From positions 12,983,842 to 13,047,841 of the forward strand of contig CM042084.1 in assembly GCA_023512835.1 (NCBI GenBank): a stretch of 64,000 nt of DNA, written 5' to 3'. The notes beneath the pieces were generated by a model. It saw nothing but the letters and a program-made list of their open reading frames with translations, ran no database searches and had not been told where the DNA came from. The DNA comes from Taxillus chinensis. Lineage: Eukaryota; Streptophyta; Magnoliopsida; Santalales; Loranthaceae. A program made the position numbers and the translations under genes. Position 1 is the first letter of the stretch, and each line of letters opens with the position of its first letter. Positions 50,273-62,793 of this stretch are shown here, one piece after another.

Positions 50273-51030
50273 ACAAAATAATACAATTGAATATATTTGA
50301 ACATATTTTGTAATATAATATTTTAAGCATCTCTTAAATTTTGATTGGAGTGATGGAAACGGTAATATAATTTAAAATTGGCTAAATTATGTTTTTCGTT
50401 TTTGGAAAAATTGAATTCTTACACATATAAAGTCCTTTTAAAAATATATTAAATAAATAAGGCATGACGAAGTTTGTTCCACAGGTCTTTAATTATAGTG
50501 CCAGAATGATAATGCCGTTTGGTAGGGTACAAAATGATCAAATTTGACTAATTATGAATTTTTTAATATGAATTTGTACATATAATATTCTTCTAAAATA
50601 TATATAAAATAAGATATCGTGTGCGTTGACCTGGGTTGGTTTTCTCCCAGATAACAGGATATTGTCTGTTAAGGTTCAGAAAATAAGTGAGAAAATTCGA
50701 AGCAGAAAAGAGATGAAAAAATAAGAGGCGAAAAGGAAATGGATAGAAATTTATATTTCTACAGAATTATTTGGGAGTGATAACAAGGGAATAGAAAATT
50801 TATTAAATAAATTATTTTGTATATTTTAACGGCAATAACAAATTTTTAAATAAAAATATAACCCTATAAAATACCAATTTCATCCATCTATCAAATAAAT
50901 GTATACCTTACCATCAATTTTATCTCATTCCATTTTCCAAACAAAGGAGAGGCTGAGAATGATTGATAGATTGATAAATAGATAATGAATCTGACCCCAA
51001 CACGACAGCTTATTATGTGTAAATATTAAA
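50273..51030 (+). promoter_or_regulatory. duplicated CYP81 upstream region without a gene
   Basis: Aligns in order with 52162-52560, the promoter of the first plus-strand CYP81: AAAATAATACA-TTGAA, TTTTGATT-GAGTGAT-GAAA, AATTATGTTTT-C, TTTGTTCCAC-GGT, AGTGCCAGAAT, and finally CACGACAGCTTAT-ATGT-TAAATA. It has about 350 bp extra (50625-50980). No P450 coding sequence follows, so it is a leftover of a larger tandem array. Confidence 0.7.
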
Positions 51031-51379
51031 AATTATAATTTATGATTAATAAATAATATTCTTCTGAAATATTCTTTTCTAAATTTTGTTTATTTAAGTT
51101 CTTAAATAATATTTTAAAAAGTATTAATAAATTAAATTTTAATTTAATAATAACAATAATAAAAGTATTTATGTAATTAATTAGCTTGTAGTATCACTGT
51201 AAAACTTGTGAACGGTAATGATTTTTTTTCCAGTAGTTATGCATTATGTAATTTTGATTATATCTAATATTACTGAATAATAAAAATAAACGTATTAACA
51301 ATAAAAAATCTCACTACTAATCACTACTAATAATATTTTTTTCTTCTGCTTCTTTTTCTTTTTTTCCTCTTTCCTTTTT

Positions 51380-51715
51380 CTTTTTACGTAGTCGACTAGG
51401 ATCAGATACGGGGTGCAGGGCGTGTCCGGTGGGCGGTGGGGCAAGGCCGGACGAAACTGCTGAGCGAGGCGGCGGCGTTGGCCAAGGCCGATCCGGTCGA
51501 GGGTGATCGGAGCTCGGCAGCTGTTAGGTGACGCTGCTGGATGGCGTGACACTAGTTGCTTAGGTAAAGCCGGATCAGGGAAGGGCAACGGATGGCGTTG
51601 CGACAGCCGGAGTAGCAGACGGCGCTGGGGCTACGGTGGTGGGCTTGGGGCTACGGTGGTGGGCTGCCTGCATAACTCTGCGATAATGGGCGGAGGCTTT
51701 GGAGAAGGAGACTAG
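51380..51715. other. GC-rich island, no recognised gene
   Basis: Sharp GC rise with a 19-bp tandem repeat (GGGCTACGGTGGTGGGCTT near 51627-51665). Open frames on both strands have no recognisable domain. Confidence 0.5.
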
Positions 51716-51732
51716 CACGTAAGGACAAAAGA

Positions 51733-52048
51733 TGTATTGGTAACCAACTAACCATATCTTTATATTTATATATTTATAAAGATATATTAGTAATAATTCT
51801 TAACTAGGGAAGTATAATTACCATTAAATATACTTACTTCTACACAGATGAATATATATAATATAGTATAATTATATTAAACAAAAGGAGTACCAAATAG
51901 CCGTTGATAGTGTACAAATTAGTTGTATTGGTAACCATATCTTTATATTTATAAAGATATATTAGTAATCGTTCTTAACCAGCAAAATATTATTATCATT
52001 AAATATACTTACTTCTACGACAGTAAATATATAATATAATTATATTAG
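51733..52048. repeat. direct repeat of about 150 bp, two copies
   Basis: GTATTGGTAACC...ATATCTTTATATTTA...AAGATATATTAGTAAT...ATTAAATATACTTACTTCTAC...ATAATTATATTA occurs at 51733-51885 and again at 51924-52048 with small indels. Confidence 0.85.
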
Positions 52049-52546
52049 ATTGAAGGACTACCCACAAAATAAGAGGATTGATATTTGGCCAGATCAAATG
52101 ATGACGTGCACATCATCATCCGAATCTGATTGAATTATTTTAAAAATATTAATTCTAAAATAACAAAATAATACACTTGAACATATTTTAAAATATATTA
52201 TTTTAAGTATGTAATAAAATTTTGATTAGAGTGATAGAAATTGTAATATAATTTGAAAAGCCTAGGAAAAATTCTAATTCAAAAAAATATAAAGATAAAT
52301 CGACTAAATTATGTTTTGCTTTTTTTGAAAAAAATAATTTGTACATTTTAAAATTATATTAAATAATAAAATAAGAAAAAATGGCGTGATGAGCGGGGAT
52401 GCGCTACGAAATTTGTTCCACGGGTTTTTCTAGAGTGCCAGAATTATAATGATAAAATTGACGAAATTATGATTTTTAAAAAATATGAATTCGGACATAA
52501 AATAAGAAGACCGGTGTGATTGACTCCGACACGACAGCTTATGATG

Positions 52547-52554
52547 TATAAATA
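52547..52554 (+). promoter_or_regulatory. TATA box of CYP81 gene A
   Basis: TATAAATA 92 bp upstream of the start codon, just after the CACGACAGCTTATGATG block shared with the ghost promoter. Confidence 0.6.
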
Positions 52555-52645
52555 CTGAAGACAACACGCAACAAACGTGAGCATCCCCAATAATCAAGAT
52601 TCAAGACGAGGGAAAAAAAAAAAAGGAAAAAAACATTTCAAAGCC

Positions 52646-53533
52646 ATGGACATGGTTTCTGTCTTCTCGTACTCTGTACTCTACATAGCCCTCTACCTCT
52701 TTACAAACCAGTTGGTGCAGAAAATAAGAAACCACCCTCCAGGCCCATTCCTCTCCTTCCCCATAATCGGCCACCTCTACCTCCTCAAAAAGCCCCTCTT
52801 CCGCTCCCTCACCAAGATTGCCGGCCGCCACGGCCACATCGTCCTCCTCCGCTTCGGCTCCCGGCGCGTCCTCGTCGTCTCCTCCCCCGCCGCCGCCGAG
52901 GAATGCCTCTCCAAGAACGACGTCGTCTTCGCCAACCGCCCCCGCCTCCTCTTTGGCAAGCTCCTGGGCTACAACTACTCCTCCCTCGCGTGGGCCCCCT
53001 ACGGCGACCACTGGCGCAACCTCCGCCGCATCGCCACCGTCGAGATCCTCTCCGCCGGCCGCCTCCAGGCCCTCTCCGCCGTTCGGTCGGAGGAGGTGGC
53101 CGCCCTGGTACGCCGGATCGCGCGGGAGTCGGAGCGGAGCCCGGATCGGACGGTGGGGATGAACCAGGCCCTGTTCGAGCTGATGCTGAATGTGATGATG
53201 CGGATGGTGGCCGGGAAAAGGTACTTCGGCGAGAGCGCGGGGGAGGCGGAGGAGGCGCGGCGGTTCAAGCAGATTGTAGCGGAGACGTTCGATCTGGCGC
53301 AGACGTCCAGCCCTGTTGATTTCTTGCCGGTGCTCTCCTGGCTCGGCCTTGGGAAGTTGGAGAAGAGGATGATCGCCCTGAACACGAGAAGGAATCGGTT
53401 CATGAGGGAGCTGATCGAAGAACACAAACGCAACAGTGATAAACAGCAGAGGACGATGATTGGCGATCTGTTAGCGCTGCAGGAGAAGGAACCTGAGAAT
53501 TATACGGACGACATGATCATAAGCATCCCGCTT

Positions 53534-53571
<38 letters not shown>

Positions 53572-55140
53572 TCGGTTTGTAAGGAGCCTGATATGTTTTA
53601 TGCTACAAGTTAGCATCAGAGTCAGACTCAATTGTTAACATATTAGACCGATTCGACATCTTAGGCGCTGTGGTTACTCCATTGTAGAATAAATAAACAA
53701 ATAGCCACTTGACAGTACACTGACCCCTGATGTGCGGTTGTGGGGAGTTTGATCTTTTCACAACACTTGGCGTTGGTTGGTGGTTGCGTCTCAGTGGCAA
53801 TGATTGTTGCCACACACGCGTAAAATTGTCCTCAAAAGTTAAAATTACAAGTTTTTGCATATCTCCGCATAATTTTAATTTTAATCCCACGCTTTGATAT
53901 TATTTATGTATTTATTAGATCACTGGTTAGTTTGTTTGTGTTATTTTTAAGGTTTATCCATTTGTATTTTTATTTAATATTTTAGAGAAGAATGGAAAAG
54001 AGATGCAATTGTTAAAATAGTAAACTTAGTTTGATTAAGACATTTTAATTTTTTAAAATTGGATTTAGTTTGTCTAGTTTCATTATGATTTGATTAAACC
54101 TAGTCAAAATTTATCCTTCCCGAGATTTTTGCCCTTTTCTGATACTTTCTTTTAAAAACGCGCATGTATAAAAGAGGAGACTAGTTTTAATCTGAATTGA
54201 CATTGATTTCTTATTTCTCCTTCTTCTTCTTTTATATTTTTGGAAATAAAAATCAAATTATAGCTTTTGTTCGGATATGCAAATATTAATGCGGTGCAAG
54301 ACAAAGAATATCAAAATTGTTTGTTTGTATCGGCAAGCCCCTTCCCGGGATTATTTTTACATTTTGAGTACTCAGAAAACCTTATTTCTTGCACTCATTT
54401 TGGTTCAACCTTTGGACAAAGACTATGAAAAGACCTTATTTTTACATTTTGGTTCAACCAAGACTATGAAAAAACCTTAATTCTTGCACTCATTGTCATT
54501 GTGTGGTTGATTAAATTAGGTGTTGCTAGCTGCTGGGACAGACACAACCGTCAACACCATGGAGTGGGCACTCTCCCTCCTATTGAACCACCCACACGCC
54601 CTCAAGAAAGTGCAGGCAGAGATCGATGCCACCGTCGGCCGCGGCCGTCTCTTGAAGGAGTCTGACTTGACCAGCCTCCCGTACCTGCGTTGCATCATCA
54701 ACGAGACGTTTCGCATGTACCCTGCAGGCCCCCTCCTGGTGCCGCACGAGTCATCGGAGGAGACCACCATCGGTGGGTACAGTGTTCCACGTGGCACGAT
54801 GCTGTTCGTGAACCTCTGGGCCATCCAGAATGACCCCAAGGTCTGGGACCACCCCAGGGAGTTCAGACCCGAGAGGTTCATGGGGTTGGATGGGCAGCGC
54901 GACGGGTTCAAGCTGATGCCATTCGGGTCAGGTCGGCGGAGCTGCCCTGGGGATGGGTTGGCGATGCGTATGGTGGGCCTGGCGCTTGGAACAATGCTTC
55001 AGTGCTTCGAGTGGGAGAGGGTTGGGGAGCAGATGGTGGACATGGAGGAAGGGGCTGCGCTCACGCTGCCCAGAGTGAATGGCTTGGTTGCCAAGTGCCG
55101 GATCCGAGAAGGTTTGCGGGATGTGCTGTCTCAAATTTAG
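52646..55140 (+). CDS. CYP81: CYP81 cytochrome P450, gene A
   Basis: Two exons, 52646-53533 and 54520-55140, with a 986-bp phase-0 intron; 502 residues, complete. Membrane anchor at residues 1-22, hinge HPPGPFLSFPIIGHLYLLKK, C-helix [10 protein letters not shown]-helix AAGTDTT (301-306), K-helix ETFR (358-361), PERF (413-416), and heme loop FGSGRRSCPG with the ligand Cys438. The ATG in AAGCCATGGACATGG has a good plant context and matches gene B; upstream in-frame codons are leader. CYP81 enzymes are ER-bound and hydroxylate or form methylenedioxy bridges on phenolics such as isoflavones and lignans, or detoxify herbicides; substrate is unknown here. A (TC)n tract follows the 5' splice site. 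It is a close tandem copy of gene B, and both are very GC-rich in exon 1. Confidence 0.96.
53540..53569. repeat. TC microsatellite just inside the gene A intron
   Basis: (TC)n directly after the GTAAGC donor of the P450 intron. Gene B has only a short, interrupted version at the same place. Confidence 0.9.
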
Positions 55141-55619
55141 ATAAACTTTATATATAGAAACAATATGGCCTATAGGTTGCTTGTTTATTAGGCGTGAATG
55201 AGTGGAGCATGAATGAATAATGATGAGTTTGAATGATAACGACCAAGGATAGGTATTAATCATGCTAGAGGCCAAAGTTAAAATTTAGCTTGCGAAAATA
55301 GTTACACAACGGGACAATGAGTTTGGATATATGTATATATTACAAAGACTTTTCTCTTTCATCTTCTTCTCTTGAAACCCTGCCACAAGCGCCACCGCCA
55401 CTCCAATGATTGCTGCTGCTCCTCCACTGCAACTCAATCCCCCTCATCGGGACCTGCAAGCACCATTACAACCCGCTCCCCCTTTGTCGACTGCATCGTT
55501 AAGGAGTAGAAGGCAGAGAATGAATGCCACATAGACCCAAAGGTTAGAGAGACTGATTTGGGCACATAACCAAAATTCAGAAACAAATGACTACAAATGA
55601 TCTAAGAGAACAAAAAAAA

Positions 55620-57240
55620 ACCCTGTAAAAAGGAAATTGAAACCATATGAAGAAAAAGAGAATCCATTGTTATCACTGGACCACATGAGATGTTGGAAAT
55701 GGTAAGAAACTCAAATGGCAAGAAACTCAAAAATATTTGAGTTATGGGTAAAATCCTACGTTGATTCACACCTAAATTTGAGCACGTAGTGGCGGTGATC
55801 AAAGAATTGAAGGACTTAAAGCAAATAAGTGCTGAGGAGTGGTTAAAGCCTATGAGCATTGCATTTTAAAGAATGTAAGAAATGGTAATTCCATGTCTAC
55901 ATCACTTGGAGTAGGCATTGGAGACGAAATTGCAAGTCAAAAAGCCACAGGAAGTGGTCATGGACAAGGAGGTTGTGAATAATGAAATTCAGAAGGCGAT
56001 CGTGGTCAAAGTGGCTAAGGACAATGGAACCAAAGATGAGATGGTGACTCAAACTTCTAAGGACGAGGACACAGTAATGGACCAATCAACCAAGATAGTT
56101 CATATTAAAAGAGATGGTTCTCAAATCAAAGGAGATCAAATGTCCAATGCTATAATTGTCTTAAGCTTGGACATATTCCTTCCAAATGTTACTATAAGAA
56201 GGATGATCGAGCCAAATTTGTCTAAACATTAAGGAATCAAGAGTGTGATGATCCATCTATTTTATTGACACACAATGACTCAAGTGACCAATATAACACT
56301 TTATATCTAAACTCAAGCAAACAACCACATGTGTGGTAAGAAGGAGTATTTATTGACCTCAAAGAAGAAATGAATGAAAGTATAAGTCTTAGAGATAGCT
56401 CCAAGCATGAAGTTATGAAAAATTTGTATCTTCCAAAAGAATAGTGATAAAGTCATCATCGGAGATTCCTAGTATATTTCAAGCATGAAGAGCAATGTTT
56501 TAAGTATTGGACAACTGCTATAGAAGTGACACGCAGTACACATGGGGAATGATGCACTTACTTTGAGAGATAAGAATGAAAGATTGATTGCACATGTGTA
56601 CATGACGTCAAATACAAAAATGACAAGTATCTCATTGGACACATCAAAGATGAGTTGTAGATATGGCGTTAATAATTCGGCTATCTCAATTTTCAAAGTT
56701 TGAAAATGCTCTCATCTGAAAGGATGCTTCAAAGACTTTGCATATTAATACCACGAAACATGATTGTAAAAGTTATGTTATTAGGAAGCAACCCGCTTAA
56801 CTTTCTTGTGTGGTGAGTCACATGGGCTAGAGTACTATTGCCGTTGGTGCATACAGACATCTATGGGCCATTGGATCAAATAACTAATGAAGATAATAAA
56901 TCTTTCATAACTTTTATGGATAATTTTAGAAGAAAAACATGATTATACTTCCTGAAGGAGAAAGTTATAACCTTAACAATGTTTAAGGATTTCAAAAGAC
57001 AAGTTGAAGTTTAGAGTCACACAAGCTTGTGATGATAAAGTCGGATAGAGAGAGTAAATACACTTCAAAGGTGTTTCAAAAATTTTATAGACAATGGAAT
57101 TTAACAATATTTTACCACAACTTACACTCCACAATATAACAGAGTTATGAAGAGAAAGAATGGCACTATCATGGACATGACAAAGTTCATGTTAAAAGGA
57201 ACGAGAAATGTCACGACAATTCTGGGCAGATGCAGTTCAC
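55620..57240 (+). mobile_element. decayed Copia retrotransposon (gag to integrase)
   Basis: In order, with many stops and shifts: a gag part (VAVIKELKDLKQISAEEWLK; then ETKLQVKKPQEVV); a zinc-knuckle-like KLGHIPSKCYYKKDDRAKF (56160-56215); the GAG-pre-integrase region (LRDKNERLIAHVYMTSNTKM, 56565-56630; later HMGxSTIAVGA-like remains); and the integrase core (VHTDIYGPLDQ; FITFMDNFRRKTWLYFLKEK, 56910-56965; KSDRESKYTSKVFQKF; PQYNRVMKRKN-like). It stops at the WADAVH-like block (QFWADAVH, 57220-57240), so RT and RNase H are missing. Confidence 0.85.
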
Positions 57241-57737
57241 ACCAACACTGGGTAGTGTTGTTGGTTGACAACGCAATGGATGAGCAGCGTCTTTCGACGA
57301 TTACATGACGGTGGCAACGGCGGGAAGCTCTTGGTGGTCAATGGCGATGAAGCATCAATTAGGGTCAACTGTTTAAGAGAGGCCAACACATATAGAAATG
57401 TATTTATCGCATTATAAAAGGGCAATGTCGTTAAAGGTCGAATGATGAGACCAATAATGAAAACTATGAAATAGTGGATCAATTATGACTTAAACTTCAT
57501 TTATGGTACCATATGGAACTGTTAATAAAACACGCTGGAATGAGAGCCAACACGAGCCATAGATAATTGTATCATATATCGCCAAATTTAATAAAAGATG
57601 TAAATTTACTGTAGCTAAAAGGTAGACATTTAGTGAGACCAATAATGACACATTTTTTCAAACTTCATGAAATAGTGGCTATACAATTACAACATAAACT
57701 TCATTTATGGTACCATATGAACTGGTTAATAAAAAGG

Positions 57738-57834
57738 GTTTTGGAATGTTTGTCCCACATCATTCAAAGACAAGAAGGTTAAGGCATATATAAGAAGAAA
57801 CAAGGGTTTACAGTTACGGCGGGGTTTAAGGGGA

Positions 57835-57872
<38 letters not shown>

Positions 57873-58265
57873 ACTTAATCGGGCTTTACCTAGGCCGATT
57901 CTAAAAACTGGTATCCGGTTGTGTATATCCCGTTGTTCCGTGATATCGAAAGTCTTTCGGCGGTGATCGAGGGCGGGGGGGGGTTAATGCGGCGGTATCC
58001 GGTTATGATGTCACTTAATATCGAACCGGTTTGATCTCTACAAGATTGAGGGGAGACAAAAAATCCCGCTGGGTGACTCCAACCTACTGATGGTCGATGT
58101 GACAAAAGATTATTAATGTTTGTCCCACATCGCTTGAAGGGCGAGAAAGGTAAGCATATATAAAGAAGAAAGAAGGCTTTAAATGTTACGACGCGTTTTA
58201 AAGCCGTGGGGCGATGCTAGCCAAAGCGACAAAGATCGCGACACTTAATTGGTTTTATCTAATTT
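57738..58265 (+). mobile_element. pair of short LTR-like direct repeats (TRIM-like)
   Basis: AATGTTTGTCCCACATC starts at 57738 and 58117. Each is followed by GGTAAG-CATATATAA-GAAGAAA, a GTTACG-CG-GTTTAA block and GACACTTAAT. In copy 1 the 36 or so bases before GACACTTAAT are a pure G run (57838-57870), whereas copy 2 has a normal mixed sequence (CCGTGGGGCGATGCTAGCC...). A TGGTATCCGG lies after copy 1 where a primer-binding site might be, but the match to tRNA-Met is weak. Confidence 0.55.
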
Positions 58266-58729
58266 TCAATAAAAACAATAAATAACAAGATTATTGCAAT
58301 TACATTGGCTCTCTATTTTTGATACAAAATCATATTTTAAGCAGAAACATAATTTATTTTTATTAATATTCTATATTTTTCAAAGAGCTTTTCACCATTT
58401 AATAATCTATCAAAATTTTATAATTTGATCAAAAAGAAATAATCCATAAATTTTAATTTTTTTATTAATATTTAAAGTCGCATATTATTTAGATATGATA
58501 GAGCACATTTCTACATATTCTTAAACAATATTTTAAGCAAACTTCTGAATGATTTTAGTGAGATCCGATCAAACGATTCACTACCGAATCCGACCCGTTG
58601 AAAGGATAGTGTCGTGGTGGGGGTGTAGTAACAAATTTCTGGCAGAAATCAGGAGCATACAACAAACACCAGCATCCGACTATCAAGACCAGGAAAAGAA
58701 AAGAAAACAAAACAAAACATTTCAAAGCC

Positions 58730-60815
58730 ATGGATATGGTTTCTGTCTTCTCGTACCCTGTACTCTACGTAGCCCTCTACCTACTCACAAACCAGTTGGT
58801 GCAGAAAATAAGAAACCACCCTCCAGGCCCATTCTTCTCCTTCCCCATAATCGGCCACCTCTACCTCCTCAAAAGGCCCCTCTTCCGCTCCCTCACCAAG
58901 ATCGCCGGCCGCCACGGCCCCGTCGTCCTCCTCCGCTTCGGCTCCCGGCCCGTCCTCGTCGTCTCCTCCCCCGCCGCCGCCGAGGAATGCCTCTCCAAGA
59001 ACGACGTCGTCTTCGCCAACCGCCCACGCCTCCTCTACGGCAAGCTCCTGGGCTACAACTACTCATCCCTCGTCTGGGCCCCCTACGGCGACCACTGGCG
59101 CAACCTCCGCCGAATCGCCACCGTCGAGATCCTCTCAACCCACCGCCTCCGGGACCTCTCCGCCGTCAGATCGGAGGAGGTGGCCGCCCTGGTCCGCCGG
59201 ATCGCGCGGGAGTCGGAGCGGAGCCCGGAGCGGACGGTGGGGATGAACCAGGCCCTGTTCGAGCTGACGCAGAACGTCATGATGCGGATGGTTGCCGGGA
59301 AAAGGTACTTCGGCGAGAGCGCGGCGGAGGCGGAGGAGTCGAGGCGGTTCAAGCGGATCGTGGGGGAGATGTTCGATCTGGCGCAGACGTCCAGCTCCGT
59401 TGATTTCTTGCCGGTGCTCTCCTGGCTCGGCCTAGGGAATGAGTTGGGGAAGAGGATGATGGCGCTGAGTAGGAGGAGGAATCAGTTCATGAGGGAGCTG
59501 ATCGAGGAACATAAACGGAACAATGATAAACAACAGAGGACGATGATCGGCGATCTGTTGGCGCTGCAGGATAAGGAACCTGAGAATTATGAGGACGACA
59601 TGATCATAAGCATCGCTCTCGTAACCCCTCTCTCTCTCCCCTCCACTCTCCTTCAGTCTTTTATTATTATTTTTTATTAATTTATTTGTATTGTGATCGG
59701 TTGTCTTAAGGCTCTTAACTGACGACATTTTAAATTTTTCAAGGAAAAACAGAGTTTAACATTCAATTTATGTATTATAATGGGAATAAATGCATTTAAA
59801 CACACCCATACAAACACAACTTTAGTTGACATTTCCGCATGATTTTTTTTTTTGTTGTTGTTAATAAAGTTTAATATGTTCTTAAATAAATGCATAAAAT
59901 TGCCATTTATGTCTTCTTCTTTCCTCTTTTACTTTTTGGAAAAAAAAAATTAGAGCTTTGGGAATACGTAAGCTTAATTTGAGTTGTGACAATTTATATT
60001 ACATCATAAAATTAGAGCAATGTTACAATAATTGTAAGTAACATTGCTCAAAACATTAATGTTTCAAGACAAAAGGGTATTTAATAATGAGGTAGTTATT
60101 ATAAGGTTGCGAAATTACATCATAGTCTTTGGTTAAAACTTTGTCATGCCATCAAAACCTTAATTGTTTGTTGTGTGGTGGTTGGTTAAATTAGGTACTG
60201 CTAGCTGCTGGCACCGACACTTCCGCCAACACCATGGAGTGGGCGCTGTCCCTCCTACTGAACCACCCGCATGCCCTGAAGAAAGCGCAGGCAGAGATCG
60301 ATGCCGCGGTTGGGCGGAGCCGCCTCCTGAAGGAGTCTGACATGACCAGCCTCCCCTACTTGAGCTGCATCATCAACGAGACGCTGCGCATGTACCCCGC
60401 GGGGCCCCTCCTGGTGCCGCACGAGTCATCGGAGGAGACCACCGTCGGTGGGTACAGTGTTCCACGTGGCACAATGCTGTTCGTGAACGTCTGGGCCATC
60501 CAGAATGACCCCAGGGTGTGGGACCAGCCCAGGGAGTTCAGACCCGAGAGGTTCACGGGGTTGGATGGGCAGCGCGACGGGTTCAAGCTGATGCCGTTCG
60601 GGTCGGGTCGGAGGAGCTGTCCTGGGGATGGGTTGGCGATGCGCATGGTGGGCCTAGCGCTGGGAACGATGCTTCAGTGCTTCGAGTGGGAGAGAGCAGG
60701 AGAGGAGATGGTGGACATGAAGGAAGGGGCCGTGCTGGCAATGCCCAGAGCAAATGGCTTGGTTGCCAAGTGCTGGCCCCGAGAAGGGGTGGTGGATATG
60801 CTATCGCAAATTTGA
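58730..60815 (+). CDS. CYP81: CYP81 cytochrome P450, gene B
   Basis: Two exons, 58730-59620 and 60195-60815, with a 574-bp phase-0 intron; 503 residues, complete. The domain order is the same as gene A: anchor, HPPGPFFSFPIIGHLYLLKR hinge, [16 protein letters not shown] (302-307), ETLR (359-362), PERF, and FGSGRRSCPG with Cys439. Exon 1 and exon 2 are strongly similar to gene A along their full length, and the leader CATTTCAAAGCCATGGA is shared. The introns share mainly their ends (the acceptor side GGTTGATTAAATTAGGT against GGTTGGTTAAATTAGGT). This marks a recent tandem duplication. The ER monooxygenase role is inferred from family. A longer open frame in another phase over exon 1 is a GC-rich shadow. 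Confidence 0.96.
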
Positions 60816-62793
60816 ATGATGTTTGTAAAAAACCGGACCGTGTGTGTGCCGCGTGTGTCTGAATGAATGAATGATAGTGTTCCATTCAGTCAGATGTTAC
60901 GTGCGAAATAAGAAATAAGAAAGTGGATATTGACTTGTGCTCCAAACGTAAATTAAGCGGTTAGATTTATGGTTGAATATCATTGGGCTCTAATACTTTT
61001 TATTTCCTTTCTGTGATCAGTCAATAAAAGAATACAAGCAAATAAACAAGGTTGTATGATGAATGTTAATTAGGTGTATATTAGGCATCATATATATTAA
61101 ATAAATATTTAATTTAATAATTAATTTTTAAATAAATATCGATGGATTATTGAAATAGCTAAAATTATTACGGTAATAATTTCGGCTCGAATTCATACAA
61201 GCTTAATTTAAAATTTTTATTATTTAATTTTAAATAATTAAAATGTAGACCTATTTTATTTTTAAAATAAAATAGTCGAGACGTATTTGAATTATTAAAC
61301 TTCATCATCAATTTCTAATTGAGAATTTTGGCTCTTTTAACTATTTTTTTTTTTGGATTGAAATGACAGCTTCTAATAGAAGATTACTCCTTAACCATCA
61401 TAAATACACTTGATTTGCTACGAGAAGCCAAGATGTCATACACCAAACCCATTTCTACTCCAATTCAATTGATAGCAAATTTAGCCTTGCTTCTACATGA
61501 CAAGCCCTTTACTCACCCAGTTATTATCATAAGCTTGTAGGGAAGCTTATTTAGTTGATTATGACACCATTGAATTTTATGGTTGAAGTTAACCTCATGA
61601 GTAAACATATGCACACTCCAATCATTCAACATCTCAATAAAGGTAAAATAGGAGTTAGATTTAGAGCATTCGTATTAGGTTATCTATAAGTTAAATTTAG
61701 CCAAAAATTAACTAAAAGATGAAAAAATATCTCGAGGCTTTCTATTGCTACAGTAAGTTTTACATTTGATTAAATGGTTAATCAAATTTAATCAGCCAAT
61801 TTCATTAGTTAAAATTTATTTTGTAATAAAAGAATAAGCTTTATGATGATCTGTCTCGATCAATGCTGAAGCAACATGGAAACACAGGAGGATATTACAC
61901 ATCTTTTTCTTGTATATTTTTTATTTAAATTAAAAGTTTAGTATTTTTTATTTTTTATGAAATTTTATTTAATATATATAAGGAGCTTTTGTGGTTCATC
62001 GAATCTTTTATCTATCTTGATTAGATTAAAATTACACATTGGTATTTTGGTAAACTTAATAGATTTATTTATTGAAAGGTATTTTTGGTAAAATATTAAA
62101 ATCAAAGTCAAAGTTTAATTACTAAAAAACCAAATTGTTTATGATAAATTCAATCTAAAGGCTAATATTGGCATTTGCTTTTAATTAGGCTATTTTAATA
62201 GTTAAAAACAAATAGCTATTTTTGTAGTGGGAAGGAATGTGGGATGACGGATGCAATATCAGATAAATATAACTGGGCGTTTGAGCAATTCTGCAATTGC
62301 CAAATGGTGTACATTGGTTGGGCCCTTGCGTCTTGACTCCTTCCCACTAAATGCTAATCTAGAGTAGAAGCCTTCTTCCACTGCCTATCAAATCACCGTG
62401 GCTCCACGTCTACTCCAAATTCTCCAATCTAGAAAAGTAAAGTTAATTATTCTGATATATCAATTTGGTCAAAGAAGACAATAGCCGCAGACCGCAAGCT
62501 ATGGAAGCTTCTGTGCCAAAGTTAATTGCATCGCCGTGCTCACACCTCTCTCTCTCTCTCTCTCTCTCTCTGTCCCACTTTCTCTCTCACGCAAGAATTT
62601 GCATAAAACAATGTTGGTTGACAGATACATGTTGGTTCACTAAATATTCTAAGGGCTGGTTGACAGATAAATGTCAACAAATTGTAACAATGTTTGGCCA
62701 TTTATTACACGAGCATTTGATATAGCCTATAAGTTGAAAACACAAAGCACCGAGAAATTGGGACAGACACAGACAAACAAATACAACACAGAT
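60816..62793. other. interval between CYP81 genes B and C
   Basis: AT-rich DNA; no gene or clear mobile element seen. A (TC)n microsatellite lies at 62546-62572, in or near the leader of gene C. Confidence 0.6.

Larger units (their letters stand above)
42924..52645. other. 9.7-kb gene-free region before the CYP81 cluster
   Basis: Mostly AT-rich. Contains a long TA microsatellite (43981-44026), a TRIM element (45189-45620), a G-rich low-quality stretch (46320-47700) next to LTR-like sequence, plain AT-rich DNA (48000-50200), a duplicated P450 promoter (50273-51030), a GC-rich island with no convincing gene (51380-51715), and a 150-bp direct repeat (51733-52048). Confidence 0.65.
55141..58729. 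other. interval between CYP81 genes A and B
   Basis: Holds a decayed Copia element (55620-57240), a direct repeat of about 100 bp (57436-57530 and 57630-57735), a pair of short LTR-like repeats with a poly-G block (57738-58265) and AT-rich DNA. No gene was recognised. Confidence 0.65.

Noticed and set aside
52601..53425. 274-residue minus-strand frame over CYP81 gene A
   Set aside because: Antisense shadow of a GC-rich exon; the sense frame has all P450 motifs.
58549..59403. 284-residue plus-strand frame overlapping CYP81 gene B
   Set aside because: Wrong phase of the same GC-rich exon; Arg/Pro-rich composition with no motif.
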